Below are positions 8,709 to 18,223 of a stretch of DNA of 64,000 bases, in pieces. This DNA comes from RHLJ01 sp965601955 (GTDB taxonomy: Bacteria; Bacteroidota; Rhodothermia; Balneolales; Balneolaceae). The position numbers were made by a program, and so were the translations under genes. Position 1 is the stretch's first letter; every line of letters begins with the position of its first letter. The DNA is taken from positions 2,604,001-2,668,000 of the forward strand of contig OZ271855.1 in the NCBI GenBank assembly GCA_965601955.1, read 5' to 3'. The notes below the pieces were generated by a model. It worked only from the letters and a program-made list of their open reading frames with translations, was not told the origin of the DNA and searched no databases.

Positions 8709-9828
8709 CTATTCCTGTTTTTCGGTAGAAATGAGAAGTAAATAAGCCTTTACAAAGTCATCCAGGTCCCCATCCATCACTGCACTTACATTAGATGTCT
8801 CGTGATTTGTGCGATGATCTTTCACACGCTGATCATCAAAAACATAACTCCTAATTTGGGAACCCCACTCGTTTTTTCCTTTCGAGCCTTCTAAACGAGC
8901 CTTCTCTGCTTCCTGTATTTCTTTCTCAAGCTCATAAATCCTTGACTTAAGAAGTATCATTGCTTTTTCCCTGTTCTGAAGCTGAGACCGTTCTTGCTGG
9001 CACTCTGCTACAACACGCTGTTCGCTTCCATCAGAAAGCTTTCCAGTCCATACCAAACGTACTCCCGTTTCCACTTTGTTTACATTCTGGCCTCCTGCTC
9101 CACTGGAATGAAAGCGCTGCAGCTCAATTTCACTCTCATTGATATTTACTTCGATGGTATCATCAATGAGTGGAGATACAAATACTGAGCAAAATGAGGT
9201 ATGCCTTCGGGCATTACTATCAAAAGGGGAAACTCTTACTAACCGATGTACTCCACTTTCAGCTTTAAGAAAGCCATACGCATTGGTGCCCTGCACCTCT
9301 ATCGTAGCACTTTTGAGCCCGGCTACATCCCCATCTTGATAATCGATAACTGAAACCTTGAAGCCGCTTCTTTCCGCCCATCTCGTATACATTCGATAGA
9401 GCATTTCTGCCCAGTCCTGGCTTTCGGTACCTCCTGCTCCGGGGTTAAAATTAACTACCGCATCACGATGATCATCAGAACCCTTGAGCATATTTCTAAG
9501 CTCCAGGTTTTCGAGGCCTTTCTTCAGCTTGCTGTATTCTTCTTCAAGTTCGTCATCTACACTTTCTCCCATTTCGAGAAACTCAAGAAATACATTGATG
9601 CTTTCCCTGAGGTCATTCAGGGTATCCCAAGCACCAACAAGGCTCTTTTCGTTGTCCAGGTCTTTCATTACCGCCTGGGCTTTTGAGGGATCATTCCAGA
9701 ACTCAGGATTCTGAGTCTGCTCTGTTAATTCTATAATCCTGACTTTTCGCTTATCGTAGTCAAAGATACCTCCTGAGCGCATCCAATCGCTCGTAATCAT
9801 CCTGCAGATGATCTTTATTAATAGCCAT
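8709..9828 (-). CDS. prfB: Peptide chain release factor 2 (programmed +1 frameshift)
   Basis: RF2 recognises UGA and UAA stop codons and triggers peptide release. The main frame holds the PCRF domain, the SPF-type anticodon region (RVSPFDSNARRHTSFCSV) and the catalytic GGQ loop (SSGAGGQNVNKVETGVRL). The true start is the ATG at 9828-9826 (MAINKDHLQDDYERLDALRRYL). After 22 codons the ribosome meets UGA (9762-9760) and must shift +1 to read GAC TAC GAT (DYDKRK). The coding parts are 9763-9828 and 8709-9761, giving 372 residues. An annotation starting at 9800 in the second frame would be wrong. It follows the DUF883 gene by 22 bases. Confidence 0.96.
9760..9774 (-). promoter_or_regulatory. prfB programmed frameshift site
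   Basis: On the minus strand AGGAGG (9774-9769), a three-base spacer TAT, then CTT TGA C. The internal Shine-Dalgarno three bases before the CUU slip codon and the in-frame UGA followed by C are the established RF2 autoregulatory frameshift signal: low RF2 lets the ribosome slip and make more RF2. Confidence 0.96.
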
Positions 9829-9850
9829 AAATATTCTTAGTGATAATAAA

Positions 9851-10117
9851 TTATTTGGTCGATCTGCCTAGCAAAATACCAATTACTATACCTGCAGCCA
9901 ATGCAATTCCAAGACCTCGTTCAGGGTTAGCGCGTACATATCTGCGAGCATTCCTGTATTCATGTCGAAGTTCAACCTCAAGACGGTCCTTCTCATCCTT
10001 CAGGCGATCAATAACTTCATCAAATTTTTGCTCAACTCTATCCTGGACAACCTCAGAAGTTTCACTTACAGTTTTACCGATTTTCTTCTGAACTTCTTCT
10101 ATTTTTGGTGAACTCAT
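9851..10117 (-). CDS. DUF883/YqjD-like small membrane-anchored protein
   Basis: An 88-residue protein with a long charged, probably coiled-coil helix (residues 5-60, rich in E, K and D) followed by NPERGLGIALAAGIVIGILLGRSTK, a glycine-rich C-terminal membrane helix. This is the layout of the DUF883/ElaB/YqjD family, whose E. coli members associate with ribosomes at the inner membrane in stationary phase. Whether this one binds ribosomes is unknown, though it precedes the translation gene prfB by 22 bases on the same strand. Confidence 0.75.
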   Translation of the reverse strand: MSSPKIEEVQKKIGKTVSETSEVVQDRVEQKFDEVIDRLKDEKDRLEVELRHEYRNARRYVRANPERGLGIALAAGIVIGILLGRSTK

Positions 10118-10207
10118 AACACTCTGGGTTTATAGATTCAAAATTAAGAGGATATATTCTTCCTAATTTAAAAGATTTTAGCTTCAGTATAGTTTTTGTT
10201 TTTTCAG

Positions 10208-11332
10208 ATGTCGATTTCTTTATCCAGTATTTGGTTCAACTATATCCACTCAAACTTTCTACTGTACAACACCTGTTGGGAAGATTCTGATATTGACCGC
10301 AAATTGCTAACCATTAATCAAGAATCTAACATTCTTGCCATAACCAGCGCAGGATGTAATGTACTCAATTACTTGCTCGACAAACCTGCTTCTATTCACT
10401 GTGTCGATATCAACCCTAAGCAAACAGCGTTGCTGGAATTAAAAGTAGCATTGATTAAGCAAGGCATTTACGAAGATTTCTGGAGCTTTTTTGGTGAGGG
10501 AAAATCGATGGAGTACCAAAGTATCTTTGAACGGATTAACCATTTGCTCTCCCCTTCTTCATTAGCATTTTGGAAGGCTAATATTGACAATTTTTCTCCT
10601 CAGGGGAAAGGGTTTTTCTATTCGGGCGGGGCTGGAATATTTGCTCAGTTTCTCAATTATGTGCTTAGAAAGAAAGACATTTCAGAATCGGTATTAAAGC
10701 TTATTTATGAACCATCAAAAGAGAAGCGAGCGAAATTATTTAGCTCCATTAATGAAAAACTTTGGGATGGATACGATAAAAGAATCTGGAAAACTCCCTT
10801 AGTACTAAGTCTTGTTGGGGTACCAAAAACACAGCGTTCTGCAATTAAGGATATGAATGCTTTCATGAAAAAAGCACTGCACTATGTGTTCGTTGAGCAG
10901 AATCCTGTTAATAATCCATTCTGGAGGGTATATATCGAAGGATGCTACTCAAAAGATTGCTGCCCGGATTATCTTAGAGAAACGAATTTTGACGTGTTGC
11001 AGGAACAAATAGACGTGCTGAAAATTCACACCGAGGGAATCAGTCAGTACCTATCTGCCACCAAGAAACGATTCGATAGCGTTGTACTACTGGATTATAT
11101 GGATTGGCTCACAGGAGATAAGCATCACGAACTATCCAGGCTATGGCAATACGTACTAAGGCAAAGTGAATCTAACGGCAAGGTTCTTTTCAGAACGGCT
11201 CATCCGGATGCTAGTTTTCTTCCTGACTTTGTTAACAAAGAAATTGATATACAGCAAATTGATCAGAACTGGATTCTTCATAATGACCGGGTGGGTACTT
11301 ATTCAGGAACATATTTGGGTTTTATTCAATGA
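10208..11332 (+). CDS. btaA: BtaA-like (DUF3419) AdoMet:diacylglycerol 3-amino-3-carboxypropyltransferase
   Basis: BtaA moves the aminocarboxypropyl group of S-adenosylmethionine to diacylglycerol, the first step to the betaine lipid DGTS. The 374-residue translation has the family N-terminus YNTCWEDSDID (about residue 20), an AdoMet-binding segment ITSAGCNVLNYLL then IHCVDINPKQ (about 43-70), the conserved GGAGIFAQFL, and the C-terminal VLLDYMDWL. I prefer the ATG at 10208; an in-frame TTG at 10196 would add four residues. Its stop overlaps the next start (ATGA), so it is coupled to the methyltransferase gene. Confidence 0.85.
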   Translation: MSISLSSIWFNYIHSNFLLYNTCWEDSDIDRKLLTINQESNILAITSAGCNVLNYLLDKPASIHCVDINPKQTALLELKVALIKQGIYEDFWSFFGEGKSMEYQSIFERINHLLSPSSLAFWKANIDNFSPQGKGFFYSGGAGIFAQFLNYVLRKKDISESVLKLIYEPSKEKRAKLFSSINEKLWDGYDKRIWKTPLVLSLVGVPKTQRSAIKDMNAFMKKALHYVFVEQNPVNNPFWRVYIEGCYSKDCCPDYLRETNFDVLQEQIDVLKIHTEGISQYLSATKKRFDSVVLLDYMDWLTGDKHHELSRLWQYVLRQSESNGKVLFRTAHPDASFLPDFVNKEIDIQQIDQNWILHNDRVGTYSGTYLGFIQ

Positions 11333-11925
11333 TTCCTAAAACTATTGATGCATATTATCGGTTACATGCTCCATTTTATGATTCAACCCGATGGGCGTTT
11401 TTATTTGGTAGAAATTCACTACGACATCTACTTCCTTCCCTTCCTAAAAACCCCACAATTCTCGACCTTGGTTGTGGTACTGGAAAGCATCTTTCTGAGC
11501 TCAAAAAAGAATACCCTGAAAGCATCGTTTATGCTATCGATAGATCCAGGGATATGTTGAGCCAGGTTGATCAAAACCAGAGTAGTGGTATCAAATTCGT
11601 AGTTGGAGAATATGAGGCCAGAACCTTTGTAGAAGCACAATTCGATCTCATATTGTGCTCTTACTCCCTTAGCATGATGGATAACCTGGAGAGTAAATTG
11701 GAGAATATCCGACTGCATCTAAAGCCAAATGCTCATGTACTGGTGGTCGATTTCGACACTACTCCTTTTACCTGGTTTGCAAAATGGATGCAAAAAAATC
11801 ATGTCTATTTTGATCACTTACTTTTCCGTAAGTTGAGTGAGTATTTTATAGTGGAACGAAGTATATCAAAATCAGCTTATCTCGGGTTGTACAGATATAG
11901 TTCTTTTGTTGGCAGGAATAGATGA
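11329..11925 (+). CDS. btaB: BtaB-like class I SAM methyltransferase
   Basis: A 198-residue class I methyltransferase with motif I ILDLGCGTGKHL (about residues 44-55) and the acidic ribose-binding strand YAIDRSRDML (about 70). Placed directly after the BtaA-like gene with a 4-base ATGA overlap, it most likely performs the three N-methylations that finish the betaine lipid headgroup. The sequence alone would only support a small-molecule or lipid methyltransferase; the BtaB role rests on position. Confidence 0.75.
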   Translation: MIPKTIDAYYRLHAPFYDSTRWAFLFGRNSLRHLLPSLPKNPTILDLGCGTGKHLSELKKEYPESIVYAIDRSRDMLSQVDQNQSSGIKFVVGEYEARTFVEAQFDLILCSYSLSMMDNLESKLENIRLHLKPNAHVLVVDFDTTPFTWFAKWMQKNHVYFDHLLFRKLSEYFIVERSISKSAYLGLYRYSSFVGRNR

Positions 11926-12395
11926 AGGTAGTTAAGATAATTTCGGGTGGACAGACGGGTACAGACCAGGCAGCACTTCAAGCTGCTATTGATAAAGGTA
12001 TTGAACATGGAGGCTGGTGCCCCCCTGGCAGGTTAGCTGAGAACGGGGAAATACCACAATCTTATGACCTTAAAGAAACCCCGGAAGACAGGCATAGTTA
12101 TGCTCCAAGAATTCCTTGTTCACAACGAACGATTTGGAATGTTCGTGATGCAGACGCTTTATTAGTCTTCCTCCCCCAAAACAAATTCGACGTAGGAACT
12201 CAGCTTTCTATCCATGTTTCCAAAAAAATTAAGAAAGAATATTTCATTATAGACCCTGATAATGAACATGCACGGGAGGACATCAGGAAATGGCTAGACA
12301 CTATTGAAGGTGAGGTGCTCAACGTAAGTGGACCAAGCGAAAACAAATTTCCTGGAATCTATAAAAAGGTATATAAGTTAATCAGTGAATTGTGA
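11922..12395 (+). CDS. Putative molybdenum carrier (SLOG-type) protein
   Basis: A 157-residue protein beginning KIISGGQTGTDQAALQAA, the phosphate-binding GGQTGTD motif of the putative molybdenum carrier family (PF12694 type), and continuing GGWCPPGRLAENGEIP and later DADALLVF. Family members are Rossmann-like and related to lysine-decarboxylase/SLOG nucleotide-binding proteins, and the molybdenum-carrier name comes from a related protein. It overlaps btaB by 4 bases (ATGA), so it is in the operon, but a role in lipid metabolism is not obvious. Confidence 0.8.
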   Translation: MKVVKIISGGQTGTDQAALQAAIDKGIEHGGWCPPGRLAENGEIPQSYDLKETPEDRHSYAPRIPCSQRTIWNVRDADALLVFLPQNKFDVGTQLSIHVSKKIKKEYFIIDPDNEHAREDIRKWLDTIEGEVLNVSGPSENKFPGIYKKVYKLISEL

Positions 12396-12398
12396 TCA

Positions 12399-15300
12399 TC
12401 ACTTGATCAACATCATCTTCCTTGTTTGAGTATAATCCCCGGTACTTATCCTATATAGATACATCCCTGAAGAAAGCTGAAGAGCATTAAACTGTATGCT
12501 GTGCCACCCTGCTTCCATGCTTCTATTATCCAAAAGCGTACTCACCTTCTGCCCCAACATATTATACACATTCAGAGTTACTTCAGATGCTTCTGGTAAC
12601 CCAAAGCGTATCGTAGAAGTAGGGTTGAATGGATTTGGGTAATTTTGGCTAAGTGAAAACTCAGTTGGAATAAGCGCTTCTACTTCGGTGGTTACCGGGT
12701 TTCCATCTCTAACACTTAGTACAATTGGTTCGCTTTCAATTTCTAGATCAGGTAACGTACTGTTAACTATTTCAAGTGTATAACTCCCAGAGTCGGCCTT
12801 AGCAATTTCTGTCAGTGATAATGAAAATGTTGTTTCACCTTCAAGTAACTCACCGTCCTTTTTCCACTGGTATTCATTCCCTTCAAAATCAATTTCAGCA
12901 AAATTAAATACTGCACTTTCACCTTCCGCAACTTCTACATGAACTGTACTGGAGAATGGGTTTTGCGGAGCATAAGATATACTATCTGCTACATTGAGAT
13001 TCGGAATTATATCCTTAAAAGTGAGTTTCAGATTATCTATATCAATCAGCTTGAGATTGGTAACCTGTTTGGCTTTAGAAGAAACTACATTTGATAAATC
13101 AGGAAAGGAAAGGAAGTAATTGTTATCCAAATACAAATACTCAAGGCTATTGAGATTCGCAAGGTCGTCCGAAATAGTACCTGTTAATTCATTACCTGAT
13201 AAGTTTAAGGAAGTTAAGCTTGTCAGATTCCATAACTCAGAAGGGAGATCTCCAGATAATTGATTTCCGGATAAATCCAGCTCCTTAACCCTAGCTTCTC
13301 CATCTATGTATTCTAATGAAATACCATCCCAGGTTAGCAATGGTCCGGTCAGCCAGTTTTGACTTTCCAACCACGATTCTCCATTCGTATTATCATACAA
13401 GGCTACAAGAGCTAATGAATCCTGTTCATTAACAAAACCATTTAAAAAGAATGGTTCGCTTTGAACTTCCAAAGTAGGCAATCCGGGATTTGTAACTTTA
13501 ACCGCATAGGCTCCAAAATCCGAGTCAGTAATTCCGGTAATTGACAGGGTTGAACTCGTTTCCCCATCTAGTGGTACCCCATCTTTCTCCCATTGATATG
13601 CATTATCTGTGTAGTCGATTTCATCAACGTTAAAAGAGACATTTTCTCCTAAGCCCAACTTAACTGAAGTTGTATCTCCAAATGGACGCTGCGGGGAAAA
13701 GAGGAAAGAAAAAGCAGTTGTACCCAGATTGGGAATTATATCCCTGAATGTGAGCTTGAGAAAACTAATCCTGAATTGTTGAAGGTTCGGAAGCGGATTC
13801 TCTGATAAGTCAGGAAATGATTCAAAGAAGTTCGAATTAATAAATAACCATGTAAGACTGTCCAGGTCGGCTACCTCGGCAGGAAAATCTCCCGTCAATC
13901 GATTGTTATTCAGAAGAAGCCTCTCCACATTGGTAAGGTTTTCGATCGCTGAAGGAATCTCCCCTGTCAACTGATTGAGCTGAAGATCTAATTGGAGCAG
14001 GTTTGCAAGATTCCAGAGATCATCGGGGATATTTCCTGTTAACTCATTACGTGATAACCACAGATACTCCAGGTTAGCCAAATCTCCCAATTCTGCCGGT
14101 ATGCTTCCTGATAGATCATTATTGTGCAAATACAGCCTTTCTAATTGAGCAAGATTGCCCAGTTCGGGAGGAATACTTCCTGTTAATTGATTCACTTGTA
14201 AAGACAAAGACTCTAAACCTGTCAGGTTCCCAATCTCAGCCGGTATGTTTCCTGATAGTTGATTACTGGTTAAACTGATTTCTGTGATCTGAGCGTCTCC
14301 ATTTAATGTGATGCCATACCAGGTATGCACTGGAGCATTCAGCCAATTTGTGTTGTTTATCCAGGAATTCCCTTCCGTGCCATTATAAAGGGATACCAGG
14401 GCCAGTGAATCCTGGCTTGATACAAAACCTGATACTAAATAAAATGGCTCGCTTTCAATCTCCAGGTCAAATAACCCGGGATTAGTGACTTTGGCGGTAT
14501 AAACCCCGTAGTCTTCTTCTGCAATATCAGATACCGTTAATGTACTGGTAGTTTCTCCTACCAGCTCTACCCCATCCTTCTCCCATTGATATACATTACC
14601 TGTATAATCAAAATCATCCACACTAAATGTTGCCTCCCCACCTGTTGACCTTTGGAGCAGCCCTGCTTCCCCAAATGGTTCTTGAAAAGAGTACGAAAAC
14701 ATAAAAGAAGGAATACCCAGGTTAGGAATGATATCTTTGAATGTGAACCTGGAATTACTCACATCAATAGTGATTAAGTTAGTTGGTGGATTCATAGTTA
14801 AATCCGGCAGAGAACTGAGAAGTGTATTGTCTAAATAGAGATATTGGAGGCTATCCAGGTTTCCTAGTTCTGATGGAATAGCGCCCGAGAATAGATTGTC
14901 TGAAAGGTCGAGAACCTCTAGTTTTGTAAGGTCCCAAAGTTCTGATGGAAGCCCCCCGGAAAAGTTATTATCCATCAGGTTGAGTTCCTTCAGTTCAACT
15001 AAATTGCCTATTTCTGAAGCTAAATCTCCCGATATCTCATTATCTGAAACATCTAAATATTCGAGGTTAGTAAGGTTCCATAACTCTTCGGGAATGCTTC
15101 CTGTTACATCATTATCAGAAACGTCCAGATGAATAAGATTAGAAAAGCTTTCAATTACTGAAGGAATAGGACCTTCCAGGTCGGTATCGCTGAGATTAAG
15201 AGACTTCAGGTTGCTTAGACTCCATAATTCATCAGGTAAATCTGTAATGAGCTCATTGTCAGATACATCCAAATACTCAAGATTTATCAGATTTCCTATT

Positions 15301-16265
15301 TCTGGAGGTAAATTAACAGGCAAATCGATATCACTTATACCCAATGAAATCAGGTTAGTCAGATTCCAAAGTTCAGAAGGGATGCTACCTGAAAATTCAT
15401 TTCCAGAAATATCTAATGATTTAAGTGAAGATAAGTTTCCAAGTTTAGAAGGAATTGTCCCAGATAACATATTGTCATCAAGACCTAGCGTATCAAGACT
15501 TATGAACTGTTCAATTTCTTCTGGTATAGAGCCTGAGATTTGATTACCTCCCAAATCTAATACTCTAATACTACTTACATTTTTTCCTTTTAGATTTGGA
15601 ACTCCGGCTTCAACGAAATTGAAAATAAGCTCAGGCAAACTTTCATTGATGAAATTATCGCGAACATTTAGAATAGAAAGATTTTCCAACTCACCAATTT
15701 CAGAGGGTATAGTGCCAGTCAATGAATTTTCAACTAAAATGAGTCTAGAAAGAGATTGTAGGTTTCCTAATTCTGAAGGAATCTGACCGCCTAGACTATT
15801 GTATCCTAAATCTAATTCTACTAGTTCTGTTAAGTTTCCCAATTCCGATGGTATAGATCCATTTAAATTATTCCCTGATAAATCTAATACCTGCAGCCTA
15901 TCCAGATTCCCTAACTCTGAGGGGATATTACCAAACACTTCAAATGCAAATAACTCTAATTTTATAACCCTTCCATTTTCATCTAGGGTTACTCCGTTCC
16001 AATCTTTCACTGGTCCTTCCAGCCAGGTTAGATCCTCCCAACCTTCTGTAGAATTATAAAAGGCTACAAGAATAAGCGAATCTGCTTCATTAGCGGGGAC
16101 CATTAGCTCATCATATCCCAACAGAACAGAGCTAGAATTTACTGATTCAGCCTTTGCAGAAGAGAAAGCAAATGCATTTATAATTGCTATTACAGCAATT
16201 AGTGTTGGAAAATTAACTTCGAGAGTGAACGGATACATCCACTTTACCAAAACCCAGTCTCTCAT
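12399..16265 (-). CDS. Large leucine-rich repeat / Ig-like surface protein with T9SS tail
   Basis: A 1288-residue exported mosaic. After an N-terminal hydrophobic segment (about residues 15-40), three modules follow. Each has an N-cap (DSLALVxLY..GxSW..NW), plant-type 24-residue leucine-rich repeats of the pattern GxIPSELGNLxxLxxLDLSxN, a linker TFKDIIPNLG, and an Ig-like domain (YQWEKDGVxLxGET, then Y-x-x-x-V-x-N). LRR blocks span roughly 100-500, 650-830 and 960-1060; Ig domains begin near 540, 860 and 1100. The end (about 1205-1288) is a T9SS sorting domain (LSQNYPNPFNPTSTIRF). It probably acts in adhesion or binding at the cell surface. An alternative start is the Met at residue 10 (16238). 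Confidence 0.9.
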   Translation of the reverse strand: MRDWVLVKWMYPFTLEVNFPTLIAVIAIINAFAFSSAKAESVNSSSVLLGYDELMVPANEADSLILVAFYNSTEGWEDLTWLEGPVKDWNGVTLDENGRVIKLELFAFEVFGNIPSELGNLDRLQVLDLSGNNLNGSIPSELGNLTELVELDLGYNSLGGQIPSELGNLQSLSRLILVENSLTGTIPSEIGELENLSILNVRDNFINESLPELIFNFVEAGVPNLKGKNVSSIRVLDLGGNQISGSIPEEIEQFISLDTLGLDDNMLSGTIPSKLGNLSSLKSLDISGNEFSGSIPSELWNLTNLISLGISDIDLPVNLPPEIGNLINLEYLDVSDNELITDLPDELWSLSNLKSLNLSDTDLEGPIPSVIESFSNLIHLDVSDNDVTGSIPEELWNLTNLEYLDVSDNEISGDLASEIGNLVELKELNLMDNNFSGGLPSELWDLTKLEVLDLSDNLFSGAIPSELGNLDSLQYLYLDNTLLSSLPDLTMNPPTNLITIDVSNSRFTFKDIIPNLGIPSFMFSYSFQEPFGEAGLLQRSTGGEATFSVDDFDYTGNVYQWEKDGVELVGETTSTLTVSDIAEEDYGVYTAKVTNPGLFDLEIESEPFYLVSGFVSSQDSLALVSLYNGTEGNSWINNTNWLNAPVHTWYGITLNGDAQITEISLTSNQLSGNIPAEIGNLTGLESLSLQVNQLTGSIPPELGNLAQLERLYLHNNDLSGSIPAELGDLANLEYLWLSRNELTGNIPDDLWNLANLLQLDLQLNQLTGEIPSAIENLTNVERLLLNNNRLTGDFPAEVADLDSLTWLFINSNFFESFPDLSENPLPNLQQFRISFLKLTFRDIIPNLGTTAFSFLFSPQRPFGDTTSVKLGLGENVSFNVDEIDYTDNAYQWEKDGVPLDGETSSTLSITGITDSDFGAYAVKVTNPGLPTLEVQSEPFFLNGFVNEQDSLALVALYDNTNGESWLESQNWLTGPLLTWDGISLEYIDGEARVKELDLSGNQLSGDLPSELWNLTSLTSLNLSGNELTGTISDDLANLNSLEYLYLDNNYFLSFPDLSNVVSSKAKQVTNLKLIDIDNLKLTFKDIIPNLNVADSISYAPQNPFSSTVHVEVAEGESAVFNFAEIDFEGNEYQWKKDGELLEGETTFSLSLTEIAKADSGSYTLEIVNSTLPDLEIESEPIVLSVRDGNPVTTEVEALIPTEFSLSQNYPNPFNPTSTIRFGLPEASEVTLNVYNMLGQKVSTLLDNRSMEAGWHSIQFNALQLSSGMYLYRISTGDYTQTRKMMLIK

Positions 16266-16437
16266 AATTCCAATAAATTAGTTAACAATAGAAAATGTAC
16301 AAATGTATGTACGAATAGAGTAACCCCTTACCATAATGATTTTTAGCCCCTTATGCAAAATTCAAGGCTTGAGGAAGCACATCTTTATTATTTGTTAATA
16401 CAATGGTGGGGATAAGAATAGCTTATAAAATGTTGGG

Positions 16438-18213
16438 TTACTCCTCCACTAACTGCTCTTTATACTGCAATTCGTAAAGTTTTTTGTAGATACCACCCTC
16501 TTGAAGGATGAGTTGGGCATGACTTCCTTCCTCTCGAATTTCTCCTTTATGCATGACTAGAATCTTATCCGCATGTTGAATAGTAGAAAGCCTGTGAGCA
16601 ATAACAATAGAGGTCCTTCCCTCCATCATTCTGATGCTTGCTTCATTAACGAGGGCCTCCGTCTCAGAATCAATACTGGAAGTCGCTTCATCAAGGATTA
16701 GAATCTTAGGATCAAAAACCATGGCTCTTACGAAACATATAAGTTGCCTCTGCCCCATCGAAAGTGATGTACCCTGCTTTTTGAGCTCATAATCATAAGT
16801 ATCCGGGAGTTTTTCAATAAATCGATGGGCCTCTACCTGGTGCGCTGCTTGTATAACCCGTTCCCGGGATATGGATTCCTCACCAAGGGTAATGTTATCA
16901 ATAATAGAACCCGAAAAAAGGGCATTGTCCTGTAGAACCAATGAAAAGTATTTCCGAAGATCAGAAAGCGAGAGGTCTCGAATATCTACACCATCCAGTT
17001 TTATAGACCCTCGTTCTATTTCATAGAATCTAAGTAGCAGATTTATAATTGTGGTTTTACCTGCCCCTGTTGCACCAACTATAGCAATACTTTCACCCGG
17101 GTGGGCGATAAAGGATACATCTTTAAGTACATAGTCTTCTCCATCATTGTATTTAAACCATACCCCTTCAAAGGTAATCTCTCCTTTTGGATCATCGATT
17201 TTTTTGGGTGATTTAGTTTCCTCGACCTCGGTCTCAGTATCAAGTACATCGAAGATTCGTTCAGAAGAAGCCAACGCTGATTGGAGTGTATTAAATTTTT
17301 CAGACAAGCCCCGGATAGGCATAAAAAACTGACGGGAGTACTGAATAAAAGCTAACAGGACTCCAAAGCTCACTCCACCCATTAATGCACGACCTCCTCC
17401 ATACCATACTATTAGAGCCATAGCAAAACTTGAGAATACCTCTACTATCGGCCAGAAAATGGAGAAGTAAAAAATAGTCTCTAAGTGGGCTGCTTTGTGA
17501 TTTGCGTTGATCTCATTGAATTTCTTTAGCTGCTTTTTCTCTCTGTTAAATAATTGAACAACACCCATCCCATTAATATGCTCCTGTACAAATGAATTCA
17601 GATTTGCGATCTGATCCCGGACTTTCAGAAAAGCCACTCTTACTTTTTCTTTAAACCAAAACGTAGCATAAAACAAAATAGGAAGTACCGCTATGGTCAC
17701 AATGCTCAGCTCCCAGTTCATGGAAAACATGAAATAGAGTATGAAGATTATTCTGAACAGGTCTCCTATAATGGCTACTACCCCATCTGAAAGGAGTTCA
17801 CTTAGAGCTTCAACATCACTGGTTGTTCGGGTAATTAAACGTCCAATTGGGTTCTTATCGAAAAACTGGACATGAAGGGACTGAATTTTTTTGAAGATTG
17901 TATTTCTAAGGGAGTAAAGCGTTCCCTGACCAAACCACCGTGTTAGATAGGTATTAACCATTAACAGGATAAATTCCCCAATCAATGCGCCAAATAGCAG
18001 GAGTATAATATTGAGTAGGCCTTCAAAATCATCAAAGGCTATATAATCATCTACTGCAATCTGGGTAAGTTTTGGGCGAATGGTACCCAGGAAAGAAGCT
18101 GAGAGTGTGAGCACTACTGCCAGTAATACGTACCAGCGGTAAGGCCTTACGAAAAAGTAAAGCCGTCGAATCAGAGTTCTGTCAACGGCTTTTTTCTTGT
18201 TTTCTTTACTCAC
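16438..18213 (-). CDS. ABC exporter half-transporter (partner with intact Walker B)
   Basis: A 591-residue type IV ABC exporter subunit with six N-terminal membrane helices (residues about 20-310), then a nucleotide-binding domain. That domain has Walker A GATGAGKTT (about 378), Q-loop LVLQDN, a divergent signature LSMGQRQ (about 486) and Walker B ILILDEATSS (about 504) with the catalytic glutamate. The divergent signature complements the degenerate Walker B of the half-transporter at 19601-21394, so the two should form a heterodimeric exporter. The substrate is unknown; drugs, lipids or peptides are typical. It lies 10 bases downstream of the RNase Z-like gene. Confidence 0.92.
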   Translation of the reverse strand: MSKENKKKAVDRTLIRRLYFFVRPYRWYVLLAVVLTLSASFLGTIRPKLTQIAVDDYIAFDDFEGLLNIILLLFGALIGEFILLMVNTYLTRWFGQGTLYSLRNTIFKKIQSLHVQFFDKNPIGRLITRTTSDVEALSELLSDGVVAIIGDLFRIIFILYFMFSMNWELSIVTIAVLPILFYATFWFKEKVRVAFLKVRDQIANLNSFVQEHINGMGVVQLFNREKKQLKKFNEINANHKAAHLETIFYFSIFWPIVEVFSSFAMALIVWYGGGRALMGGVSFGVLLAFIQYSRQFFMPIRGLSEKFNTLQSALASSERIFDVLDTETEVEETKSPKKIDDPKGEITFEGVWFKYNDGEDYVLKDVSFIAHPGESIAIVGATGAGKTTIINLLLRFYEIERGSIKLDGVDIRDLSLSDLRKYFSLVLQDNALFSGSIIDNITLGEESISRERVIQAAHQVEAHRFIEKLPDTYDYELKKQGTSLSMGQRQLICFVRAMVFDPKILILDEATSSIDSETEALVNEASIRMMEGRTSIVIAHRLSTIQHADKILVMHKGEIREEGSHAQLILQEGGIYKKLYELQYKEQLVEE

Positions 18214-18223
18214 ACTTTACTGC

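Noticed and set aside
9762..9800. Start of prfB at the ATG at 9800
   Set aside because: The frameshift cassette and the upstream ATG at 9828 give the conserved RF2 N-terminus; the 9800 start is an artefact of the second frame.
14896..16059. Plus-strand Ser-rich ORFs opposite the LRR gene
   Set aside because: They mirror the periodic LRR codons on the other strand, have no ribosome sites and no known domains.
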